From assembly GCA_020057015.1 (NCBI GenBank), contig JAGVGS010000042.1:1-24402 (forward strand): 24,402 nt of DNA. Direction: 5' to 3'. Positions 8,653 to 17,400 of the stretch are shown here, one piece after another (position 1 is the first letter of the stretch; every line of letters begins with the position of its first letter). A model generated the notes under the pieces. That model made no database searches and was not told the origin of the DNA. It was given only the letters and a program-made list of their open reading frames with translations. Both the position numbers and the translations under genes were made by a program. The stretch comes from Candidatus Omnitrophota bacterium (GTDB taxonomy: Bacteria > Omnitrophota > Gorgyraeia > Aquiviventales > Aquiviventaceae).

Positions 8653-9107
8653 CGGAGTGGCGTGACGAAGTCGAGAAGGCTCTAACGATCTTCGGGACCG
8701 TGGCGGAACTTGCTGGCGATCCGATCTCGAAGGACGATATTGCGATCGAGTACCTGAATGCGCCGCATCGCCCACCGACTCGCCTGCCCGTCGGCAAGAT
8801 GGCGGTCTATGGATTCTGGGGTGACAGCGTCTGGCTCAAAATCGGCAAGGCCGGGCCAAACACAAATGCGCGTTACACGAGCCAGCATTACAATCCCGGA
8901 AGCGCTCAGAGCACGCTGGCCGCATCGCTTGCGGGCGACTCACACATGCTGACGGTCGCCGGCTTCGACCCACACACATCCGGTGCCTGGATCAAGGCAT
9001 CGACTCACCGGGTCAACATCCTGTTGCCATCTCAAAGGCGAAAAGGACTTCTTTCGCTACTGGAAGCTTTTCTGCATCTACGATGGAGGCCTCGCTATGA
9101 AGGCTGA
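8649..9107 (+). CDS. GIY-YIG-like nuclease-fold protein inserted after hsdS
   Basis: A 152-residue protein starting at a GTG that overlaps the hsdS stop by four bases. After an N-terminal helix pair it shows a GIY-YIG-like core: VYGFWGDSVWLKIGKAG (53-69, in place of GIY...YIG), Arg75 in NARYTSQHY, and Glu139 in LLEAFLHLRWRPRYEG at the C-terminus. Tyr54, Arg75 and Glu139 occupy the order of the catalytic Tyr, Arg and Glu of GIY-YIG nucleases. I recall similar uncharacterised proteins beside type I systems, but cannot check this here. Its coupling to hsdS suggests a linked defence role, perhaps a nicking or cleaving activity; this is inference. A copy of the hsdS 3' end follows directly. Confidence 0.6.
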
Positions 9108-9195
9108 CGGGACCCTCGCCGCCCTACGCGATACGCTACTGCCCAAGCTCCTGTCCGGAGGGCTGCGGGTACCCTTAACGAAAGTAGCAGTGTAA
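9097..9195 (+). pseudogene. hsdS 3'-end fragment
   Basis: A 32-codon ORF beginning inside the end of the GIY-YIG-like gene encodes LAALRDTLLPKLLSGGLR, the distal helix that ends HsdS proteins (compare ALRDTLLPKLISGELR in the intact hsdS), then a few unrelated residues and TAA. It is about 80% identical in DNA to the intact hsdS end, so it more likely derives from another hsdS than from recent duplication. It stops five bases before the ATG of the next gene and could act as a leader that couples translation. Confidence 0.7.
9115..9170 (+). repeat. hsdS 3'-end repeat, copy 2
   Basis: Second copy of the 56-base segment at 8557-8612, separated from it by the GIY-YIG-like gene. Confidence 0.7.
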
Positions 9196-9200
9196 GGCTC

Positions 9201-11555
9201 ATGGATACACTGCGCGTTAACATCTGCTATCGCCCCCTGCGAATAGGATGGGCCATCCGCGCCGGCGACCTCGACGCATTTCGTAGAGCGGTTCGGTACT
9301 CACATGCGCTTTGGGGTGGGCGCTTTAATCCCATCCTCATCGTTGATCGCGAGGAAGAAGCGCGTCAGTTGATTGACCTGTTCAGAGTGGACGTCATCCT
9401 GCCGGTTGGCGCGAGCGACGAAGTCAAGCACTTCCCAAAGACGCATCCGCACCTCATCAAGCCTTTCTTCCACGATGAAATTTTTATGAAGGGCAGTGAA
9501 TACGACCACCCTTACGTGCAGGTGCTCGACGTTTATAACGCGCTGGTGCATCTGCGTGACAAGCCCAGATGGAAGGCGGTTAAGGAGAGGGGAGTGCGCC
9601 TTTTCGCGTGGCAGCCAAACGATCCGCTTGCAGACGTGCTATTGGCCCAGTTGGGTGGATACCCGAGCGCAGATGAAGTGGGAACCGACTACCGTACCTT
9701 GTTGCTCAAGGTTTCGGAAGGCACCGATTCTACGTTGGACCTGAACGCCCAGATACCGCCAGAGATCATCGATTGCCTCGGCATTTCTTATTTCGCTCGT
9801 CATGGCCTGAGACGCCACTATAGTGTTGATTCAGGCCGAGATAGCCCCGGTTTCTTCGTCGGCAGCGCTGGAACCCTCGATGACTTGGTGTGTTACTGGA
9901 ATTTACGGGCCTGCGACATCCCGTTGTGGTTCGTTGATCCTCAACATCTTGGACGGTACGCTGGTCTAATTCCAGCGTGGGAAAAGGCAATGCGAGAAAT
10001 GGTGGCCAACTATCGTCACGAGTGGGATCGCCAAGTGGCAGTCTGGACACGTCAGGAAGATTTCGACGAGGCCTGCAAGCCTTTCGGTGATACGCAGTTG
10101 TTGCGTTGCCGTGTTTCGGATGCAACGTGGAATGGGCTCAGCGTTCGTGCGCCGATGATGTACTTTGGAGAAGCTTCTGTGCTTGGTGCCATGAGTAGCG
10201 AGGGCAACAAACCGAAAGTATCGTTCGCGCTATCTGAGAAGCCGTTCTGTAGTGACACGTGGTTCCATCAGCAGCATCTGGTCATGTCTATGTCATTCAT
10301 TGGTGGCCTTTACGGCGATGAGCAGCACACGTTTCAAGCGCCTTATGTTCCGGAGCTCAACGAATTCTACGCCCGGACGATGCATTTTCAATATGACAAA
10401 CTACGTGTCGAACCTGGACGCATCGGCCTCGTGATCGATGCGGCAGATCACGATAGCTTCTTGTACGCGCTTCCTGTCGGCGAGCTGATGGAGCGTGTTT
10501 TTGGCATGGCTGGCTACGGCGCCAAGCCAAGTCCAGCGGGCTTAATTACACGCCAGCTCATTTCCCGAATCGGCGGGCTCCAAGGTGCAAGGGTATTCAA
10601 GATACCGGGGGTGCGCCGACTACTAAAGACTCACGGGCCAAACGCATCATTAACGAAGAGGACGGCCCTTCAGATTATCGGGTCCAAGGATCCCGATCGT
10701 CCTGAGGCAAAGTTTAGCGACCACGAGGACCTATATATTGAGCCGCGACATCACGACGGGAAGCTCACTCCCGAGGCTGTCTTTCAGTATCTCGTTGAAA
10801 AGGGATTATTCCGCATTGGCGCTGAGCTAATATGTCCAGGTTGTCGAATGAGTACGTGGGTACCTCTAGACACGCTAAAACAGCGGGTCGTCTGTGACTT
10901 GTGCGGACACGAGCACGACGCGACACGGCAATTGGCCAACCACAATGAATGGCATTACCGTCGATCTGGTGTGTTCGGAGCCGAGAAGAATGCTCAGGGT
11001 GCGGTGCCTGTATCATTAACGTTGCAACAACTGGATACGAGTTTTCATGGTGGGATTCATGGAAGTATGTATTCGCCATCTTTGGAGCTGGTGCCCAAGG
11101 CAGACACGGGTGGAGCTAAATGTGAAGTGGACTTCATTTGGATTATTCCGAGAGCCTATCCGAAAAAGACGGTGGTAATCCTTGGAGAGTGCAAGGACCA
11201 GAGACCAATCACTCCCCAGGACATTTCGAATCTAAAGCGCGTAGCGGATGCATTGCCTCAAGGGCGCTTTGAGACCTTCGTGGTCTTATCGCGTCTTACG
11301 CCATTTTCAAGTGAAGAAATTGAGAACGCGAAGACGTTGAATGACAAATACTGCAGTCGAGCGATTCTGCTGACAGCGCGCGAACTGGAGCCCTACTTTA
11401 TCTACGAGCGGGCGAAGTCCGAGATGTGTGTCAAGGCGTATGGTGGGGCACCGGAGGACATGGCTGAAGTAACAGCGGCGATCTACTTTAAGCCGTGTAT
11501 AGCAGCGTTGCCGGAGCAATCACCAGAATGGAAGCTCAGGACGGCTGCTAAATGA
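9201..11555 (+). CDS. Large unrecognised protein with zinc ribbon and C-terminal PD-(D/E)XK-like nuclease domain
   Basis: A 784-residue protein I cannot name. The N-terminal 500 residues have no family I recognise; notable conserved-looking segments are ALWGGRFNPILIVD (about 36-49) and VCYWNLRACDIPLWFVDP (about 233-250). A zinc ribbon follows with paired cysteines at Cys545/Cys548 (CPGC) and Cys565/Cys568 (CDLCGH). The C-terminal part contains CEVDFIWI with Asp644, then ILGECKDQ with Glu663 and Lys665, then QDISNLKRVADAL: the D...ExK layout of PD-(D/E)XK nucleases such as Mrr-type restriction enzymes. No signal peptide or membrane segment is seen. Codon use is visibly less GC-rich than in hsdR or the backbone genes, which suggests separate acquisition. 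It begins five bases after the hsdS fragment and its stop overlaps the start of an hsdR fragment (ATGA), so it sat in an hsd operon between hsdS and hsdR. A defence nuclease role is inference. Confidence 0.7.
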   Translation: MDTLRVNICYRPLRIGWAIRAGDLDAFRRAVRYSHALWGGRFNPILIVDREEEARQLIDLFRVDVILPVGASDEVKHFPKTHPHLIKPFFHDEIFMKGSEYDHPYVQVLDVYNALVHLRDKPRWKAVKERGVRLFAWQPNDPLADVLLAQLGGYPSADEVGTDYRTLLLKVSEGTDSTLDLNAQIPPEIIDCLGISYFARHGLRRHYSVDSGRDSPGFFVGSAGTLDDLVCYWNLRACDIPLWFVDPQHLGRYAGLIPAWEKAMREMVANYRHEWDRQVAVWTRQEDFDEACKPFGDTQLLRCRVSDATWNGLSVRAPMMYFGEASVLGAMSSEGNKPKVSFALSEKPFCSDTWFHQQHLVMSMSFIGGLYGDEQHTFQAPYVPELNEFYARTMHFQYDKLRVEPGRIGLVIDAADHDSFLYALPVGELMERVFGMAGYGAKPSPAGLITRQLISRIGGLQGARVFKIPGVRRLLKTHGPNASLTKRTALQIIGSKDPDRPEAKFSDHEDLYIEPRHHDGKLTPEAVFQYLVEKGLFRIGAELICPGCRMSTWVPLDTLKQRVVCDLCGHEHDATRQLANHNEWHYRRSGVFGAEKNAQGAVPVSLTLQQLDTSFHGGIHGSMYSPSLELVPKADTGGAKCEVDFIWIIPRAYPKKTVVILGECKDQRPITPQDISNLKRVADALPQGRFETFVVLSRLTPFSSEEIENAKTLNDKYCSRAILLTARELEPYFIYERAKSEMCVKAYGGAPEDMAEVTAAIYFKPCIAALPEQSPEWKLRTAAK

Positions 11556-11690
11556 CTGCTCTTACATTGACCGAATCCACCGTCGAAGACGCGACCCTCG
11601 CCTGGTTGGGGGAACTCGGCCCTGTCTGCCACAGGCAGGGCAGGCAGGTACGCTGTCCTCCACGGGCCGGAGATTGAGCCGGAGGGGGGG
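11552..11690 (+). pseudogene. hsdR: hsdR 5'-end fragment disrupted by a 28-bp insertion
   Basis: The frame starting at 11552 encodes LTESTVEDATLAWLGELG, almost the same as the start of the intact HsdR (LTESTVEEAALAWLGGLG). A 28-bp GC-rich hairpin insertion at 11621-11648 then shifts the frame, giving a stop at 11675-11677; beyond it the other frame resumes YAVLHGPEIEPEG, again as in HsdR, and the similarity ends near 11690. The ATG overlaps the stop of the 784-residue gene, as would be expected for a genuine hsdR start in an operon. It is a non-functional remnant. Confidence 0.75.
11621..11648. repeat. 28-bp hairpin insertion, MITE/REP-like
   Basis: Compared with the intact hsdR, 28 extra bases lie between the codons for Gly and Tyr of LG-Y. 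They can fold: CCTG (11621-11624) with CAGG (11641-11644) and CTGCC (11626-11630) with GGCAG (11634-11638), around ACA. The element ends in a further GCAGG unit. CTGCC/GGCAG-rich short palindromes of this style are known as dispersed repeats in some uncultivated bacterial genomes; only one copy is in this window. Confidence 0.55.
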
Positions 11691-11739
11691 GGATTACGTT
11701 GGGTGCAGGACATGAGTGGTGTGTCGCAGAGGGGATGAC

Positions 11740-12414
11740 ATGAGCATTCCCAGCAATGAGCAGATTCTCGCTCTGTTGAATCAATTGGACTCGCACGTCG
11801 CGGATGATCTGGAGACGTCATGGCTCGAGTTCAAGCCATGGAAGAGCCCAAAAGATGCGATGCGGGAAGCGGTCAGTTATGCGGCCTGCTTCGCAAATGC
11901 TGAAGGTGGCGCGATGGTGTTTGGAGTCGCCGACGGGACGCGTGGGAGGGCCGAAGTCATTCACGGAGCGCACGGCTACAGCGTCGATGTCTGGCGAAAG
12001 GCCATTTTTGATGGGCTGCGTCCGCATCTGGCGGTAGACATCGAGGAGTTATCCGTTCCCGAAGGGACGGGCAAGCTCCTTGTGGTCAGAGTTCCGAAAG
12101 GAAACGCGCCGCCCTATGGCACGGCTGAGGGTCTCTACAAGGTGCGGGTCGGCAAGAATTGCATGCCGATGGACGCGCATGCATTCGCGAAAGCTCAGGT
12201 TTCCAGTGGTGCTGTGGACTGGAGCGGACAACCCAGCGCGATCGGTCTTGAAGCGCTCGATCCGGTTGAGATTGCGCGTGCTCGCGGCATTCTTCGCGGT
12301 AAAAATCCGGAATCAGAGTTGCTCCGGCTTGACGATGAATCTTTCTTGAAGGGCTTGGAGGCGGACAAAAACGCCACTACTGTTTGCGAGTCGGAGCTTC
12401 TTAGCTGTTACTAG
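11740..12414 (+). CDS. AlbA_2 (Schlafen-like) domain protein, C-terminally truncated
   Basis: Started at the ATG at 11740 (GAGGGG ribosome-binding site at 11729-11734) it has 224 residues. Residues about 20-150 form an AlbA_2 domain: TSWLEFKPWKSPKDAMREAV, AACFANAEGGAMVFGVADG, then LLVVRVPKGNAPPYGTAEGLYKVRVGKN, a nucleic-acid-binding module also found in Schlafen proteins. The protein then reaches PESELLRLDDESFLKGLEAD, which in this family leads into the GHKL-ATPase part, but breaks off into KNATTVCESELLSCY and a stop. The ATPase and winged helix are therefore lost, and the sequence beyond is AT-rich non-coding DNA. It may be a pseudogene or may keep function as an AlbA_2-only protein. Confidence 0.75.
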   Translation: MSIPSNEQILALLNQLDSHVADDLETSWLEFKPWKSPKDAMREAVSYAACFANAEGGAMVFGVADGTRGRAEVIHGAHGYSVDVWRKAIFDGLRPHLAVDIEELSVPEGTGKLLVVRVPKGNAPPYGTAEGLYKVRVGKNCMPMDAHAFAKAQVSSGAVDWSGQPSAIGLEALDPVEIARARGILRGKNPESELLRLDDESFLKGLEADKNATTVCESELLSCY

Positions 12415-12553
12415 AGAAATCGCGGCTTTTTAACAATAGATATACGTAAGTACTTGTTATATATAATGTTACAATTTAGGCATTGTTCTTAACGGCGTTG
12501 AGCAAATACACGATGAGTTGGCTGATCCAGGCCAATTCTGGCTTATTCCAGGC
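12415..12553. other. AT-rich non-coding junction
   Basis: No gene is visible. The first half is strongly AT-rich for this window and includes a perfect TATAAT (12462-12467) and the palindrome AAGTACTT (12448-12455), but no convincing -35 box. The right edge meets the 198-bp direct repeat at 12554. It marks the break point of the truncated AlbA_2 gene. Confidence 0.5.
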
Positions 12554-12751
12554 TCATTTAGGCCCGAGGCAGGAGTGGTTAACCTTATATTACGTAACTC
12601 ATTGAAAACAAAGTAGTTGCATATTTAGACGCAAACCGCCTATATGGCTAAGCTCACAGAATCCACGGTTGAAGAAGCAGCGCTTGAATGGCTGAATGAG
12701 CTGGGTTACGCCGTGCTCCATGGGCCGGAGATTGAGCCGGAGGGGCCGCGG
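12554..12751 (+). repeat. 198-bp direct repeat, copy 1 (hsdR leader and first codons)
   Basis: It aligns to 14288-14485 without gaps and with about 15 mismatches (about 92% identity). It covers 90 bases of leader and the first 36 codons of hsdR. Four mismatches fall in the leader and most of the others in one cluster at codons 14-20. Confidence 0.9.
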
Positions 12752-12814
12752 CAGATCATCTCTGGCGCGCTGCGGGTAAAGAGCACTGAACGGTTCGTGA
12801 GGAGCCGGGCATGA
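12644..12814 (+). pseudogene. Chimeric remnant: hsdR 5' end joined to hsdS 3' end
   Basis: A 56-codon ORF. Codons 1-36 repeat the HsdR N-terminus (MAKLTESTVEEAALEWL ... IEPEGPR). From codon 37 it changes to QIISGALRVKSTERFVRSRA, which resembles the very C-terminus of HsdS (KLISGELRIKGAERFIEEV in the intact gene). Its stop overlaps the ATG of the next gene (ATGA), which is how cargo genes follow hsdS elsewhere in this window. It is best read as a junction where a segment 'hsdS 3' end plus AlbA_2-ATPase gene' was joined into an hsdR 5' end. Any product is unlikely to work. Confidence 0.75.
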
Positions 12815-14223
12815 TAGACCGTGAGCAGATCGACGCGTTGGTCAAACTGGGCGAGTCGGAGACGCTCGAGTTCAAGTCAACGACCGGTGAGCGACGCGAG
12901 GCCGCGCGCGCCCTGTGTGGCATGCTGAACCATCGTGGCGGACGGGTGCTCTTTGGGATCCCACCGGATCGAAGCATCGTGGGGCAGCAGGTGAGCGACC
13001 ACACGATTGAGGAAGTGGCGCAGGAGATCAAAGAGATCGATCCGCCGGTGTTTCCAACGATCGACCGGGTCGCCGTGACCGCTGGACGGGAGGTGCTCGT
13101 CGTGACGGTCACGCAGGGACCGGTGAGGCCCTACAGCTATAAAGGCACGGCGTACCGCCGCGTAGGCAACACCAGCCCGGCCATGTCGCGGGACGAATAT
13201 AACCGCATGCTGCTCGAGCGGTTGCACGGTGAGCAGCGTTGGGAGAACGGCTCGGCGGCAGGATGGACGGTCGCCGATCTGGATGCCAGTGAACTCGTCC
13301 GGACCATGGAGGAAGCGATTCGTCGCGGTCGTGCCGAAGACCCCGGCACGCGCGATCCGGCAGAGCTGCTGCGTGGACTCGGGCTAGTACGCGAGGGGCA
13401 TGTGCTGCGTGCAGCAGCGGTGCTGTTCGGCCGCGCCGAGCGGGTCGAAGCGGACTATCCACAATGTCTGCTTCGCGTCGCAAAGTTCCGCGGCACGGAT
13501 CGGACGGAGTTTCTCGACAACCGGCAGTTCCATGGCCATGCCTTCGATCTTCTCCTGCGGGCCGAACGCTTCCTGCGTGAGAGCCTACCGGTGGCTGGGC
13601 GCATCGCACCAGGTTTGTTTGAACGGGTGGATGATCCGCTCTATCCGCCGGTGGCGCTGCGCGAAGCGCTGGCGAACGCCTTCTGCCATCGGGACTACGC
13701 CATTGGGGGTGGTTCCGTGGCCGTGGCGATCTACGATGATCGACTGGAGATCACCTCCTCAGGCACGCTGCACTTCGGCCTGACTGCCGAGGCGTTGTTC
13801 GCACCCCACGAGTCCCTCCCGTGGAACCCGCTGATCGCCCGCGTCTTCTTCCGGCGCGGGGTGATCGAGTCCTGGGGCCGAGGAACGATCAAGATGGCGG
13901 AACTGGCGAAGCTCGCGGGGCTGCCTCCTCCGGAGATCGAAGATGCCGGCGGGTGTGTGACGGTGCGGTTCCGGCCGAGCCGATATATTGCACCTCAGCG
14001 GGTCGCTCGTGCGCTAAGTGCACGTCAGCAGTCATTGCTCGAGCTGCTTGCGAGTGTGCCTGGCGGACTCGCGCTTCGACGGATTAAGTCCGCATTACCG
14101 GAAGCGGTGCAGGAGTGGGAAGTGAAGGCAGATCTGGCGTTATTGAAGCAGCTCGGGCTTGTGGAAACAGCAGGTCATGCTCGAGGGGCCCGTTGGTTCC
14201 TAGTCGGGAAGTCAGGTGTTTGA
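12811..14223 (+). CDS. AlbA_2 / GHKL-ATPase / winged-helix protein (Schlafen- or RecG-like regulator family)
   Basis: A complete 470-residue protein. The N-terminal AlbA_2 domain (about 10-130) shows ESETLEFKSTTGERREA, LNHRGGRVLFGI and YSYKGTAYRRVGNTSPAM. A linker with LLRGLGLV and AAAVLFGRAERVEADYP (from residue 201) leads into the HATPase_c_4 region: REALANAFCHRDY with His293, IYDDRLEITSSG, NPLIARVFFRRGVIESWGRGTI. The C-terminal about 80 residues form a winged helix. Proteins of this kind are often annotated 'ATP-dependent DNA helicase' or 'transcriptional regulator' but have no helicase motifs; they commonly accompany type I restriction loci and their role is unresolved. It overlaps the chimeric remnant before it and is separated from hsdR by the second repeat copy. 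Confidence 0.85.
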   Translation: MIDREQIDALVKLGESETLEFKSTTGERREAARALCGMLNHRGGRVLFGIPPDRSIVGQQVSDHTIEEVAQEIKEIDPPVFPTIDRVAVTAGREVLVVTVTQGPVRPYSYKGTAYRRVGNTSPAMSRDEYNRMLLERLHGEQRWENGSAAGWTVADLDASELVRTMEEAIRRGRAEDPGTRDPAELLRGLGLVREGHVLRAAAVLFGRAERVEADYPQCLLRVAKFRGTDRTEFLDNRQFHGHAFDLLLRAERFLRESLPVAGRIAPGLFERVDDPLYPPVALREALANAFCHRDYAIGGGSVAVAIYDDRLEITSSGTLHFGLTAEALFAPHESLPWNPLIARVFFRRGVIESWGRGTIKMAELAKLAGLPPPEIEDAGGCVTVRFRPSRYIAPQRVARALSARQQSLLELLASVPGGLALRRIKSALPEAVQEWEVKADLALLKQLGLVETAGHARGARWFLVGKSGV

Positions 14224-14237
14224 GCATTTCTAATGCC

Positions 14238-14267
14238 ACTCCAATTCACTCCAATTGACTCCAATTT
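14238..14267 (+). repeat. Three tandem copies of a 10-base unit
   Basis: ACTCCAATT followed by one variable base occurs three times in a row (14238, 14248, 14258) just after the AlbA_2-ATPase stop. The 10-base period puts the copies on one face of the helix, as for a repeated binding site or slippage product. They are not present before copy 1 of the 198-bp repeat. Confidence 0.6.
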
Positions 14268-14287
14268 GATACCCATTAGCGTTGTCT

Positions 14288-14485
14288 TCATTTAGGCCCG
14301 AGGTAGGAGTGGTTAACCTTGTATTACGTAACTCATTGAAAACAAAGTAGTTGCGTATTTAGAAGCAAACCGCCTATATGGCTAAGCTCACAGAATCCAC
14401 GGTTGAAGAAGCAGCCCTTGCTTGGCTTGGAGGCTTGGGTTACGCCGTGCTCCACGGGCCGGAGATTGAGCCGGAGGGGCCGCGG
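14288..14485 (+). repeat. 198-bp direct repeat, copy 2 (leader and start of intact hsdR)
   Basis: Second copy of 12554-12751, at a constant offset of 1734 bases. The 90-base leader is conserved in both copies, so it may carry the hsdR promoter; a TTGAAA hexamer (14336-14341) is present but no well-placed -10 box, and there is no clear ribosome-binding site. Confidence 0.9.
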
Positions 14486-17400
14486 GAGGAGCGGGCGAGT
14501 TTTGGCGAGGTGCTACTGGTGGATCGGCTGCGGGCTGCCCTAGCGCGGATTAATCCAAACATCCCCGCCGATACACAGGAAGATGCCGTCCGCAAACTGA
14601 GGCTGACTGAGCACCCGAGCTTGGTTGAGAACAACCGGCAGTTCCACCGGCATCTGGTGGAAGGGGTGCCGGTGGAATACCGGGCCGAGGGCCGGATTGT
14701 CCATGACGTTGTGCGTCTGATTGATTTCGACCGGCCGGACGCGAACGACTGGCTGGCGGTCAATCAGTTCACCGTCATGGAAGAGCGAAACCACCGGCGG
14801 CCAGACGTGGTGTGCTTCGTGAACGGGCTTCCCCTGGCGGTGATCGAGCTGAAAGACCCCACCGATCCACAAGCGACCATCCAGAAGGCCTTCCGGCAGA
14901 TCCAGACGTACAAGCAGGAGATTCCCTCACTGTTCGTGTACAACGGGGTGGTGGCGATCTCCGACGGTGTCCGCGCCAGAGCCGGCACGTTGACTGCGGA
15001 TTGGGAGCGGTTCATGCCATGGCGGACGGTGGAGGGCAAAGATGTTGCCCACAAGGAGCTGCCGCAGTTGGAGGTGCTGCTGAAAGGCATCTTCGAGAAG
15101 AACCGGTTCCTGGAGCTGGTCCGCGACTTCGTGGTGTTCGAGACATTGCGGCAGGGCACGGCAAAGAAAATGGCCGGCTACCACCAGTTCCATGCGGTGC
15201 GTAAGGCGGTCGAGAGCACGGCTAGAGCTGCGGCAGGCGACAGGCGGGTTGGCGTGGTCTGGCACACGCAGGGCTCCGGCAAGAGTCTGACGATGGCCTT
15301 CTATGCTGGGAAGGTTATCCGGCACCACGCAATGCAGAATCCTACGCTGGTGGTCCTGACCGACCGGAACGATTTGGATGATCAGCTCTTTCAGACCTTT
15401 GCCGGATGCAAAGACCTGCTCCGCCAAACGCCGGTGCAGGCCGAGTCTCGGGCGAAGTTGCAAGAGCTGCTGCAGGTAGCTTCCGGCGGAGTGATCTTCA
15501 CGACGATTCAGAAGTTCCTGCCGGATGAGAAGGGTGCTAGATACCCACGGCTTTCGGACCGGCGCAACATCGTGGTGATCGCAGATGAAGCCCACCGGAG
15601 CCAGTATGCGTTCATTGCAGGGTTCGCCGCCCATATGCGCGATGCCCTCCCCAACGCGTCCTTTATCGGATTCACCGCCACCCCTATCGAGAAGACCGAT
15701 CGAAACACCCGGGCGGTCTTCGGGGAATACATTGACGTCTACGACATTCACCAGGCTATTGATGATGAGGTCACGGTGCCTATCCAATACGAGCCCCGGT
15801 TGGCGAAGCTGCAATTGAAGGAGGAGGAACGGCCAAGGATTGATCCAGAGTTTGAAGAGGTGACGGAGGATCAGGAAGAACCCGCAAGGCACAGGCTGAG
15901 ATCCAGGTGGGCGCGCCTTGAGGCGCTGGTGGGGGCGGAGAAACGGGTGCAGCAGGTCGCCAAGGACATCGTGGAGCACTTCGAGGCACGCTGCGCGGCC
16001 ATGGAAGGCAAAGGAATGATCGTCTGCATGAGCCGCCGGATCTGCGTGGAGATCTACGATGCGATCATTCGACTGCGCCCCGAATGGCATGACTCGGATG
16101 ATGACAAAGGTTTCCTGAAGGTGGTGATGACCGGCTCCGCTTCCGATGGCCCTGAGTGGCAACAGCATAGCCGGAACAAGGAGCGTCGGCGGGCGATTGG
16201 TGATAACTTCAGGGACCCGGACAGCCCAATCAAGCTCGTCATTGTGCGGGACATGTGGCTGACCGGTTTCGACGTGCCCTCGCTGCACACGATGTATCTG
16301 GATAAGCCGATGCGCGGGCATGGCCTGATGCAGGCCATCGCCCGGGTCAACCGGGTGTTCAAGGACAAGCCCGGAGGCCGGGTAGTGGACTATCTGGGGA
16401 TCGCCCATGAGCTGAAGAAAGCGCTAGCGGAGTATTCCGAGAAGGACCGGGAGGAAACGGGCGTTTCGCTGGATGAAGCAGTCGCGGTCCTTCTGGAGAA
16501 GCACGAAATCCTCAGAGCCATGTTTCATCGATTCGACTACTCCGCATTCTTCAGGGGCTCACCTCAGGAACGGCTCCGAGTCATCCCCGCCGCCATGGAG
16601 CATATCGTGGCGCAGGAAGATGGGAAGAAGCGGTTCCTCCAGACGGTGGCCGAGCTCTCCACGGCATTCGCGCTGTCGGTTCCTCACGAGAAGGCGCTGG
16701 CCATCCAGGATGACGTAGGGTTCTTCCAGGCGCTGCGTGCGGCAATCGTCAAGAACACGGGGGTAAACGGCCCTGGTCCAAGTTCGGAAGACCTGGACAC
16801 GGCTGTCCGGCAGATTGTCTCAAAGGCCGTCTGGTCGGACCAGGTGGTGGATATTTTTGAAGCTGCCGGGCTGAAGAAACCGGATATCTCTATCCTGTCG
16901 GATGAATTCCTGGAAGAGCTGCGTGGCATGCCCTACAAGAATCTCGCCGCCGAGGCCCTCCAAAAGCTCCTGAGCGACGAGATCCGGGTGATTGAGCGCA
17001 AGTACCTCGTGCAGTCGAGGTCGTTCGCCCAGATGCTGGAGGAGGCGGTTCGCAAGTATCATACCCGTGCCATTGAAGCTGCCCAGGTAGTTGAAGAACT
17101 GATCCGGCTCGCCAAGGAGATGCGCGAGGCGCATCGGCGAGGTGAGAAGCTAGGGCTTTCGGATGACGAGCTGGCGTTCTACGATGCCCTGGAAACCAAC
17201 GACAGCGCCGTCAAGGTATTGGGAGATGACGCGCTCCGAGCCATTGCCAGGGAGCTGGTCGGTGTTGTTCGACGAAATACCTCCATCGACTGGACTATCA
17301 GAGAAAGCGTGCGAGCCAACCTTCGGAGGTTGATCAAGCGCGTCTTGCGGAAACACGGCTATCCGCCCGACAAACAAGAACAGGCGACCCTGACGGTCCT

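Noticed and set aside
14238..14267. CRISPR-like short repeats
   Set aside because: The unit is only 10 bases with no spacers and no cas genes; it is a tandem repeat.
14224..14377. Possible LexA-type SOS box before hsdR, looked for because of the S24 domain
   Set aside because: I saw no CTGT-N8-ACAG or GAAC-N4-GTTC pattern in the leader or in the 198-bp repeat.
14927..16408. 493-codon minus-strand open frame
   Set aside because: Antisense to the helicase part of hsdR; no recognisable domain and typical mirror composition.
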